From positions 2,418,001 to 2,482,000 of the forward strand of contig JAUCEF010000007.1 in NCBI GenBank assembly GCA_033558025.1: DNA of 64,000 nt, written 5' to 3'. This document shows positions 55,183 through 64,000 of the stretch, piece by piece. Position 1 is the stretch's first letter. Every line of letters starts with the position of its first letter. The notes below the pieces were generated by a model that had not been told where the DNA came from, did not search any database, and saw nothing but the letters and a program-made list of their open reading frames with translations. This DNA comes from Phytophthora sp. 'mugwort' (lineage: Eukaryota; Oomycota; Peronosporomycetes; Peronosporales; Peronosporaceae). The position numbers were made by a program, and so were the translations under genes.

Positions 55183-56642
55183 TCGTTCTCTTACTCGAAC
55201 AAAAGTTTCTAAATGATTTTGGGTACTTTTACGTACCTAAAATGACAAAATGACGTTTCAATGATTTCGAAAGATTAATGTCGTGTATAAGTTCTACTGT
55301 ACATGCTGCCATATGAGGCCCTCAGCTTTCACAAGCAGAGAGCCCGTCGGCCATAGATGATGAAATCTCATAACCACAATGACAATGGCAGCAGCCCAGC
55401 GCTAGGCGTGCAGACTCACATTGATAACTGCCTTCCGCTATGCTGGCGTCAAAACCCGCAGATGTGGCGACCACCCGGTTGACGCGGAAGCGCTTCTATC
55501 GAAACTCCATGTTTCGATTCGTACGGAAAAGAGGTAAACTTGTCCAGTTGCAGCGTGCCCAGCGCTAGTGACTGTGATGGCACTTCCATTGCGAAATGTT
55601 GTGAAAAGACTGCTGTAAGCCGTTGCTCAGTGAAATTGATCAAACAACCTGAGTGCCCGGCGGTCTTTCTTCTGCTGCGATTGAGTGTCTTGTCTCGTGC
55701 AGTTGGTTTTCGTATCATTGTCTCTTTCCGTGAACCATCGTTGTAAGGACCGGGTGGAAGTATGTCCGCTCCATCCGTGCATGGTTCATAACTCGACGGA
55801 CTCGAAGCGCTGCTCTCACTACACTTTTGATAGCTTTCCGATTGGCAAGCCGTATTGGCGGCGACTAGGGAGGCATACGAGCCTTCGGGTATTTACTGCG
55901 AGCCGTGACGATGCGGCTAAGGTTTTTTCTCCTCTACTAGGTCCTCGTCAATGCCTTTCCGAGCAGATTCGCATGCCGAAATTGCTGCGAAGGGTGGCGG
56001 GGTCTATGGTCTCACTCACGTCGATTGGAAAACGAGAGTATAAGCGGCTTCGGGGGACTTGATGGTAGTGCTGAAAGCATAGAGTTTCGTGTCTTTACTC
56101 GATATCCCGGACCGATCGATGCTTGGATATCGTGGTCGGTTAGCACCCCACCATTGTGGACGTGAAAGTCTTCCGCCGTAGTGAACCCATTAGGGGGTGT
56201 CAGAATTGACGAAACTGCCGCGGAGATCGCATGCGATTTCGCCCTGAAATGGCATGCGATTTTCGGACAAATGACATGCCATTTGTCGTTGTTTGTTGCT
56301 GTCATTCTTCGAGGGAGCCGATAGATCTTTTAAGAAACACACACATGCCAAGATGGATTTAGAGCGAGAGCTACAATACTACTGTGGCCCCATGAGTAAG
56401 GCAGGATACCACAATCATTTCATCTCAGAACCATATTCTAGCGTAGGAGTCAGCGGAAGCACAAGGCGATGTTGGCCTGGATACCCCTTAAATACTCGCC
56501 AATTTACTGTATACGCTGATGTCTTCATTTTTCTGTTCGTTAGAAAGTCTCGCTCAGTGAACCACCTGCACCATTGTCGTGCGAATGAAGCCACTAGATC
56601 GAATTTACGACTAAACTCGCAGCTAATTCAAAATGACAAGCT
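55183..56642. other. 1.46 kb without recognised gene; contains a hairpin cluster
   Basis: The plus-strand frame 55685-56062 (125 aa) and minus-strand frames have no recognisable motifs. At 56221-56290 a GCATGCGATTT motif occurs twice. A 10-bp stem (56247-56256 with 56275-56284) lies over the second copy. Confidence 0.35.
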
Positions 56643-57577
56643 TTAATACACTGCCTCGGCCAGATGCTCGATAATTTCTTGCGTAGCACTTTTGCCGCAG
56701 TCCTCCATTAACTGTTTCAGCGCCCGGTCCAGCACTACGGTCGGAGAGACACTAAGAATGGACCGTGTGAGAATTTCACCATCAAATTGTTTCAAAGCGG
56801 GGGTCGCTCTCATCACTTCCGCAAGATGAATCCAGAGAAGCTTCTCCTCATTTGTGACGATCACATTCGGCACGCGAGCATCTCCGTGGACCAGGCCTTT
56901 CGCGTGGAGCTGCCATAACACTCCAAAGAGGTTTCGTACTTCCTGTCGGGTTGTAGGTCAGGCAAAGGTTTCCCAACAGGGGACAGCAATAACGCCACGC
57001 TATCAGGTGTTTCAATGAGCTCTCCCACCGGGTTAATTGTCAAACTTGAGACTTTCTGCTGGGCATTCGTCAAGGCCTCTTCTCTCGATAAAGACGCCCA
57101 ACAGAGCATTTCTCCACAGTTTTTAGCGCATTAACCTTCCCATCTTGCCCAATTACCTTAAACACTCGTCCATAGGCGCCACGACCAAGAAACGCATCGC
57201 CCTCCACCACATCAACGCCCAATGAAGACCAGGCATTGGTTAAGTGCGCCACTCATGGAGAGATTGTTGACAGTAATAAAGTTCCGAAATAATGATTGCG
57301 AGCCCTTATTAATCTGCTTCGCTTTTATAACTCTGACAACAACAACAGACCTGTGGGTTCTGATCAACCAAAAGGAGCGGCGATCAAAGAAAATAGCGCT
57401 TCCGGATGTATCAGGCCAAAGATTCTTCAGATATCGTAGTACTTGACCAAACGCAGCATCAGTTATAGTGAGTCTGCTCTCGAACAAAAAGAGGCACTCG
57501 AGCAATTCTTCCTCTGCTACTCCAAATCGAAATCCATTGGGGCGTTGCACTCCATCATCTGGTACTGCTTAACGCAA

Positions 57578-57579
57578 TA
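57578..57579 (+). repeat. TA target duplication, left side of mariner element
   Basis: TA precedes the left inverted repeat and is repeated at 59184-59185. Confidence 0.85.
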
Positions 57580-59183
57580 CTTCCTCTGGTTGGAAATGAT
57601 CACGGAAACAGATATTTTAGCCAATAACGTTGCAACTAAGCGCTTGATCGACATGCGGATGGACAAAAAGGTAGCGCTGCGTCTCAGCTTTCCATAGCCA
57701 CAAGGGACTCCTGCAGCACACGCCAGTCTTCATTTAGCACAGCGAGCCAGAAGCCTTCCGCGGATGACCACCCGCCACGCCTGCACACTCTCGTCTCCGG
57801 CCCCCAAACCATGGCCAAAGCAAACCTCACGGACCCACAGCACAGAGCCATCATCGACGAGCTTTTGAAGATCAGCAACAACGGTGAAATGCCACGATGA
57901 ACGTACGCCCAGGTTGACAACATTTTTTGGCCGTGACCCAACCACTGTGAGTACAATTTGGAAGCGATACGCCGCTGCTGTTGCTGCCGGGGTTGATGGG
58001 GGAAATGGATCAGCAAATAAAAAAGAATAGCGGCAGAAAGCGCAGGAGCAGAGATGAAGTGCGTCAGAAGTTGGCAGTGTTCCGATCGAGGACAGAGCTG
58101 TGGAGAGACGTGTTGCGGTAGCGGCGGGGCTGTCTAGGCATCTTGTCAGGCAGGCAGTGAAAGAAGGCATGATTACGCGTCGCACAACGTTTATCAAACC
58201 GGCCCTGACAAGCGAAAACAAGCTGCGACGTCTCGAACATGCGTTGTCGTTCATCGACGACAGGACCCTGCAGTTCGAGTCGATGCACAGCTTTGTGCAC
58301 ATAGATGAGAAATGGTTCTACGCTGACCGCAACAGGCGTTCATACCTGGTATTCAACGGCGAAGAGATGCCAGCGCGGGTGTAGAAGAGCAAGCGCTTCA
58401 TATCGAAGACGATGTTCTTGGCGTATTATTTTATTCAAAATAACCTTTATGTTTTGGTACTTGCTAGATATGACCCGCACCGTAAACAAGAACAGAGCAA
58501 AGGAACTTTTTGCACGCGCAACATCAAGTCTGTGGATCGTCAGGTTTACAAGGAATACCTGCTCTCGAAAGTCTTTCCAGCAATCAAGTTTAAGTGGCCA
58601 AGGAAGGATCGACACAAGATTATCTTCGTGCAGCAAGATAACGCGAAGCCACACGTATCCCCGACAGACCCTGACACTGTAGCTGCCGGTACATCAGATG
58701 GGTGGAACATCGGCCTGATGTGCCAGGGCCCCAACTCTCAGGACCTGAACTGCCTTGACTTGGGTGTGTTCGCGTCGATGAAGAGCATCCAGTATCAGCT
58801 ATCAAGGAAGGGAATCGACGCGGTGATTGCCTCGGTCGAGAACGCTTTTCACAGGTTGAGGTATGAGACTGTTGATGACATATTTCTGACCTTGCAGGCA
58901 TGCATGCTGTTAATCATGAAGGAGGCAGGAGGCAACCTGTACAAGTTGCCGCATTTGGGCAAGGACAAATTGCGACGACAAAAAAGCTGCCCGTCAGTGT
59001 GACGTGTAGCAGGGAGGTATACGAATCTGCGCTTGATCTCTTGAGTCTGAAGGCCGATCAAGTGCTCTGCTGTTTAGATCGTCACCCTCTAGAACATTAT
59101 AGCTGCTGCCAGGGCTAAATCGATAAAAACAACTCTCCTCCTGTCATAATGACTTCCGGGTGATCATTTCCAACCAGAGGAAG
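57580..59183 (+). mobile_element. Mariner-like element (DD39D type), 1,604 bp, with intact termini
   Basis: Perfect 24-bp terminal inverted repeats (57580-57603 and 59160-59183, beginning CTTCCTCTGGTTGG) are flanked by TA. This end sequence resembles the CTCCCTCCGT-type ends of plant mariner and Stowaway elements. The insert lies within the CRN pseudogene, and removing it with one TA reconnects the CRN reading frame (GY before, CVKQYQ after). The element carries one transposase gene on the plus strand. Confidence 0.93.
57811..59002 (+). pseudogene. Mariner-like DD39D transposase, disrupted
   Basis: Frame pieces: AKANLTDPQHRAIIDELLKI near 57815-57870, a helix-turn-helix part TYAQVDN...TVSTIWKRYAA to about 57975, then 58100-58384 with RRTTFIKPALTSENKLRRLE and FVHIDEKWFYADRN (first catalytic Asp). 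Next comes 58412-59002 with IIFVQQDNAKPHVSP (second Asp) and PNSQDLNCLDLGVFASM. Thirty-nine residues lie between the second Asp and the Asp of CLDLG, which defines the DD39D group of plant and protist mariners. A TAG at 58382 and two frame changes near the N-terminus break it, but the three catalytic Asp survive. Confidence 0.85.
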
Positions 59184-59749
59184 TATATCCGACGGTGGGT
59201 CGCAAATCCATCCGGGCTGAGATCAGAACTCTTGGTCGCAATTGGAGACAACCATTGGTATCCCCGCTATTGACAAATACCATACCACAGCTGTGTAGTA
59301 CGTTGCTGAAAAAAGGAGTAATAAATGCGTCAAAAATAACCTCATCCAAAATGGCATCGGCTTGAATCTGGGTTTCCTCTGACCAAAATGCTTCTCCGTT
59401 CGCTATTGGTGCTGTGTCGACCATCATTCGTCCTGTTTCAATCTTGCAGACTCCATTTGACCCAATGTCACATCGGAACAAAACTTTGTTTGTGTGTTAA
59501 GCAAGAAAGAAATTCCTGAAGCCGCTTTTCAAGCCGCATTTGGCGCATCCTAACTTCTCCAAACGTCGATAATGCCTTGTGGCCGCTCTCACCTCGCAAC
59601 TGATGTTCCTGCTTCTGAACCACAACCAGTATGTGCACTTGGCCCTCATCTGGCTGAAATTCAGTCCAAAGTATTTTCAGGGTCCTTGAGCAACAGCGTG
59701 GTGGTTAAGTTGGCCTTCTATTTGAGTTATATGTCTTATAAAAGCCTTA

Positions 59750-60290
59750 GCTAGCAAATCGAGACGATCTGCCTGTCTTCCTCGAAGCTTTGACCGCGGT
59801 CTTTTCCTTCGGCCTTGCATGTGGTGGGTGTGCCATATCCGTTACAGTGGATCCTTTCTGAGGCCTTGTTCGATCGATCTGGGTCTTCACGCCAAAGCAA
59901 GTATGTATATGGACTGCTGTGTATAGTCTGGGGAGGGGCAGCGTTGCGCACCCCAACTCCTCTGTACGTTTGTGGTTTGACGGGAACGCGAGGGGCTCAC
60001 CAGGCCCGATACGTCTTGGTGTACTTGCAGATTGAACACGGGGGGAGTCACCAGGCCCTCCGTGCTTTGGTGCTTGTTCTTTTTGAGCGCAAGGGATCAC
60101 CGTGTCCACGGGCCTTGGTACTTGGTTCTTCGTGAGCTCGCCGAGGGTACCGAGTCCTCGAGCGCCTTAGCGATGCTATCTTCTTGGATGCGAGGGGTCC
60201 GCCAGGTCCGTCCAAACTTGGCGTTGATCTTGGACACTCACGAGGGTCACCAGGCCCCGCATGCTGCAGCGCAATAGATAATCTTGGTGG
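59750..60290 (-). repeat. Degenerate repetitive linker within the CRN pseudogene
   Basis: The motif GGCCTGGTGA (minus strand) and related accaaggcccgtgg-type segments recur at irregular spacing of about 55-65 bases from 60265 to 59990. The units are too diverged to define an exact period. They lie between the LFLAK module and the C-terminal module. Confidence 0.35.
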
Positions 60291-60716
60291 CAATCGCCTA
60301 GCACGGGGATGCTTCCGTGCTCGGCGTACTGGAACACCCCATCTCGTTTATCGGCCCCACAGGGGGACTTCGCATCCGAGAGAAGAGATCTTGCGAAGAG
60401 GCGCTGGGGGTATTCCGGAGACAACTTATCCCAAACGGCGCGAAATGCGAAGTGCTTGAGAAACAGCGTAGGATTCATCGGATCCTCGAAACCTTGCGGG
60501 TGTCCATCATCGAACGCCACAACTGCCACGCCAGCCGCATCCAGCCACGTGTTGCTTCTTTGCCAGGAAGAGCTGCAGCTTGCCGGCTCGCTCAGTGTAC
60601 ATCAGCTCTTCTGCGATCGCCTTCTTCAACTCCCAGACCACTGCATCATCGTCGATATCTACGCTGAACGTGCTTCCTGCCTGACTGACAAGCGCACACT
60701 CTGAGAGTTTCACCAT

Positions 60717-62223
60717 CTTGACTTGACCCGGCAGATTCTGGAATGAGAGACAAGGGGGGGGAGGGGAATTTTCTATCGGAAATGAACGCGTGATGAAAAA
60801 AACGATAGCACATAGACCGAAGGGAGTGTGGTCAAATGCTGTCAATCAAATGTTATACTTAGAAATGCATATAGTATAAATTATACTAAATGCATTTCTC
60901 ACACTTTAGGCATGCATATACCTACCTGTATACAAAGTCGCCCTACGCCCGCAAAGAAGCTCGAAGTTTGTGGGTGAGGGGTGTCGAACTTTGACAAGGC
61001 TGCCAATCAACCTACTTAAAGGGTACATATAGTACAGCGGTCTGAGAGGCCAAATTATCACTATCTGGAATAATCATAAAGAAAGCCGTGCTCAGCTCTG
61101 GATTATATTTGGGGGGGGGGGGGCAAATTAGCAAACTACGCGCATATTTTATTAGTGCTTAATTATTCGCCATGTTTTCCAAGCGAGTGGTTTCTGCTAA
61201 GGCGTCAGGTTGGGGTTTACTAGAAAAATTCCCCTTGACGCCTTATCGATGCTGTAATTTTAGTGGCTCATTTAGAAAAGTTGATTCATGGACCAAGTGA
61301 CTGCAACATAGAATGAATTTTTGCGGCACTTGTCTCGTGTGGTGGCGGAAGGGAGCACGAATCGTCAATTCTACAGTACACCGTCCGCCCTTATTATTCA
61401 AGGTAATTGTGGTGGAAAGCTTGAGTATCAAAAATGCGGGCCGACAATATTGTGCGCACGACTACTTCACGTGCATGACTAAATTACGTGGATCCGGTGT
61501 CGTTCTCCAGATCTAATATACCAGCTTCCCGATAACCCCTATCAAACACTTCTTGGTGGTTAGCTATTACGTCGCGCAGTATTCTGCTAAGTTGGCTTAC
61601 CTTCCAAACAGGCATCGGAAAAACGATATTGGTCTTTCCGGTGAAAAAAAAATTGCAATCGAAATGTAAGACTGCACCGCAGAGTAAAATCTAAATGATG
61701 TAAGAGAGAGATTGCAGTATCCAATTGCGCGCCAGCTAACTGTAGCTTCAGTTGAGGACTTGGAATGTGTCGTCTTTGTGGGACATCCTGATCGCTTTCA
61801 CCACAAGCCTCGAGCCCGGAACTCCCTGTTTGTCTTCAAAAACATGAGTGCTTCGAACATGACTGGGCTCTTCAGATTTCCAATCTTGAAGCTCTTTCAC
61901 GTCGGATATTGCAATATTACTTAGCAATACAAAATTGCCACACGACAACATATTGCGATTGAAACTGCAGTCACATACTAATTACAGTGCTATATTGCAC
62001 GCGGAGATGTCACTGCAGTGCTGGCGGCAATGCAGAGTAACACAGAATCATTGCGAAGTTATATTTTTCAATCCCTTGATATGCTGCTTTGGTATAGACA
62101 CGCAGCCTTGCAGTGATGGTGTTCGCTTGCATCACAGCTTTTTTTTTTTTAAATTAAGAGTTTCAACATAAAAGCCCCTACACAAATTCATATGTCCAGA
62201 TCTACCTCTCGATGGATGCAGTC
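60717..62223. other. 1.5 kb intergenic region with palindrome and 13-G tract
   Basis: No recognisable gene. A near-perfect palindrome lies at 60861-60899 (see findings) and a 13-G run at 61111-61123. The region separates the CRN start from the convergent-side end of the TBC1D32-like gene. Confidence 0.4.
60861..60899. repeat. 39-bp near-perfect palindrome upstream of the CRN pseudogene
   Basis: Arms 60861-60879 and 60881-60899 are complementary in 18 of 19 positions around a single central A. The arms are AT-rich (AGAAATGCATATAGTATAA). The site lies about 145 bases before the CRN start codon. Confidence 0.8.
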
Positions 62224-64000
62224 CTATACCGAAGTATATAAGATAACCTCTACCTCCTCGTGGTAGTTGCTTCGAAGGCGGAGCAAAAGTGTTCGCCACG
62301 GGCTGAAACGAAAGCTACGAATAGGCTCGCGAATAAGCGTGAGGAACGGTGCCAGGCTTTGAGAGCTGTGTTTTGCCGTTAGGTCCCGCATGGTAGGCTC
62401 CAGGTGCTTCAAAATCGCGACGATTATGTAAACCTAACAACAAGAAAAAGGTTTATGTTGTATCAGCGTATCGTTTCAGTTCCAAAAGAGTCCAGCCCAA
62501 GCGTTTATTACCTGGAATTCAGCTCCGTACAGGACGCTGAAATACGTGTAAATGACCACATTCTCCCAGTCAAAGTAGTTCCAGAAGTTTTGGCTGTGCC
62601 AACGTAGCACAAGGCTCAATAGCGAGCCGTGGCATTGATCAATGACTTGCAAAACCTTTGCCCAAAGCGAAAAAGCGATACGTTAGTGCTCAGAACTCGA
62701 CCAGTATTTTTGTAGACTGCACGTAAGCTCACTTGAGGAAATTCGCGCTCCATTATAATCTCTACCGCTTCTGAAATCGCAGTCGCTGGTGATGCCACAC
62801 TATTGCCATCTGCTCTATTCCCACTCCGGCAAACACTTCGTGGCCAGAGAAACCCAGCCCATGGGCTTGTGAAACAATGTGACAAGAAACGCAGGATGTC
62901 GACCTCCCCGTAACTCGGGTACAGCACCATCAAACTAGTAACTGGAAAAGAGTCGATAGCAACTTTGCCAAACGTTTTGACAATGCAGTGCAGCAGGGTG
63001 GGCGATGAATCCAAAGATAAGTCATTTGCGTAGTTCTTGTACAAACGGTTCATCAACTTTTGCTCCGAGTCTGTCGGGAAAAATGCATAGCTACTGTGCG
63101 TTGGGTCGGTGGCTGGAATCAGATCCGCCTCGTCCATGCTAGGTTTAGCTGGTGACTCCAAACGACTGCGTTTGCTCATAACGAGTTCATACAGGAGGTT
63201 GGCAAAGACGGCGGTGAAGCTACCAGCTGATTTGCAGGAAACAAAAGGAGATTCATTCACCGGTCGAATCTCTAGATCATTAATGAGCTCCCATGAAGCT
63301 TGCGAGATTAACACAAAATCCATAGGTGTCGACGAGTCAGCTTCGACACCATCTTTAATAGCTTGAAGTATTTTGCTCTGCAGTGTGGAGGCATATTCAG
63401 AAATTAACGCATTGAAAGTCTTCTCTCCAGTTAAATCCTTGGGAATATTTGTGATCTGCCGAGTGTGCGCATCAAACGCAAAAAGTTCACACTGAGACAG
63501 CTTTTCACTGGGACCACCAATAAACTCAAATTCGTAGCAAAGCTGCTTTTCAAGAAACGAGCACGGGCCCAGGATCTCGCTGGTATCACACAATAAGTCG
63601 CGCTGAAGCGCACATTTGTCGTTAAGGTCCAGAAGTTTGAGTTTTGAAAGCAAATTACTACACTCAAGCATCGAGGGAACACTTGACACAAGCGAAAGGA
63701 TCAGCTGAAATGCAACACAGCAGATATCTTCGGCATGGCAAGAACTCACGCAGAACCCAGCTGTGTGAGCGGCAACCGTGTCCGAAATGAATTTAACCAA
63801 AGGACTGGCTCCACTTGAAAGCAGGGAGGAGGATGCAAATTGCGAGCTCAAACAACACCGCAACCACTGTAAACGTCTGGCTGGAGTGATTAGCTGTGCA
63901 GGGCATTCATCATCGCGACTGTTGAGAGCTACCGTAAATTCGACCATCACTCGGACTTCAGCAATAGTTTGAGATATTGTTGCTTGAAACCCAACTAGAT
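62224..64000 (-). CDS. TBC1D32 / Broad-minded homologue, C-terminal part (runs off the right edge)
   Basis: Minus-strand exons 62433-62224, 62655-62512 and from 62733 to beyond 64000, with GT-AG introns of 78 and 77 bp. At least 635 residues are visible; the frame stays open through 64000, so the N-terminus lies outside. TBC1D32 is a ciliary protein with a TBC-like C-terminal domain. Its function is linked to CDK20/CCRK and to cilium assembly. The diagnostic part is at the end: VLQVIDQCHGSLLSLVLRWH, SQNFWNYFDWENVVIYTYFS, VLYGAEFQ, then VYIIVAILKHLEPTMRDLTA and REPIRSFRFSPW. These follow the order of the vertebrate protein. The long central exon has little similarity that I can recall. A ciliary gene fits an organism with flagellated zoospores. 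The assignment rests on the last 120 residues. Confidence 0.7.

Larger units (their letters stand above)
56643..60716 (-). pseudogene. Crinkler (CRN) type effector pseudogene with kinase-like C-terminus, interrupted by a mariner element
   Basis: CRN effectors of oomycetes enter host cells and act in the nucleus. The minus strand starts at 60716 with MVKLSECALVSQAGSTFSVD. KLQLFLAKK at residues 47-55 contains the LFLAK translocation-associated motif, at its usual place near residue 50. The DWL-like region follows in changing frames to about 60180. A repetitive linker lies at about 60280-59750. The C-terminal module starts near 59481-59184 (RPRVLISARMDLRPTVGY). After the mariner insertion it continues with RFGVAEEELLECLFLFESRL at about 57530-57470. 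The kinase-like glycine loop FLGRGAYGRVFKV lies near 57190, and the catalytic-loop-like LVHGDARVPNVIV near 56890. A His replaces the Asp of the DFG-like position (WIHLAEV). Stop at 56643-56645. Several frameshifts plus the insertion mean it cannot make a full protein. Confidence 0.75.

Noticed and set aside
57580..59183. Reading the shared bases at both mariner ends as a duplicated CRN segment
   Set aside because: The two copies are inverted relative to each other, end exactly at TA on both sides and enclose a mariner transposase, so they are terminal repeats.

Overview
The window looks like nuclear DNA of a plant-pathogenic oomycete, most likely Phytophthora or a close relative. This is inferred from several signs together: short GT-AG introns of about 55 to 170 bp, a Crinkler (CRN) effector remnant with the LFLAK motif, a tandem C-x4-C-x9-C-x2-H zinc-finger protein of the kind annotated as WRKY19-like in oomycetes, an oomycete-type initiator element 22 bases before a start codon, a ciliary gene (TBC1D32) as expected of a zoospore-forming organism, and a dense load of oomycete-like transposons. 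No species call is possible from sequence reading alone.

Layout. From 1 to about 42.6 kb the window is almost entirely transposable elements, nearly all broken by stops and frameshifts. In order these are: hAT (cut by the left edge), a Mutator-like element (MULE), a decayed SET-domain ORF, a second MULE carrying a downstream Ulp1-type cysteine protease, a Ty3/gypsy gag remnant, a PIF/Harbinger element with convergent transposase and SANT-like ORFs, a gypsy pol remnant with an internal inversion, pogo and piggyBac fragments, a Ty1/copia element of about 13.8 kb, a 5S-like fragment, a Tc1-like element, a tRNA-like gene and another pogo-like element. The copia element is split by a complete 7.4-kb chromoviral Ty3/gypsy element that has near-identical 270-bp LTRs and a 5-bp target duplication. 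One intact host gene sits in this region, a cationic amino-acid permease at 13.5-15.2 kb.

From 42.9 to 55.2 kb there is a compact island of housekeeping genes with no transposons: Pin1-type prolyl isomerase, NOC4 (ribosome biogenesis), the zinc-finger repeat protein, a membrane-anchored M14 carboxypeptidase, a twin CX9C protein, coatomer delta subunit and a ZNF511-like protein. I worked out their exon structures from splice signals and reading-frame continuity. They share no single pathway.

From 56.6 to 60.7 kb lies a CRN-type effector pseudogene, with an N-terminal LFLAK module and a C-terminal kinase-like module. It is interrupted by a 1,604-bp DD39D mariner-like element with perfect 24-bp inverted ends and a TA duplication. 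The right edge holds the C-terminal part of a TBC1D32/Broad-minded homologue running out of the window. The contrast between a repeat-rich, effector-bearing part and a gene-dense part fits the two-compartment genome organisation known for Phytophthora.
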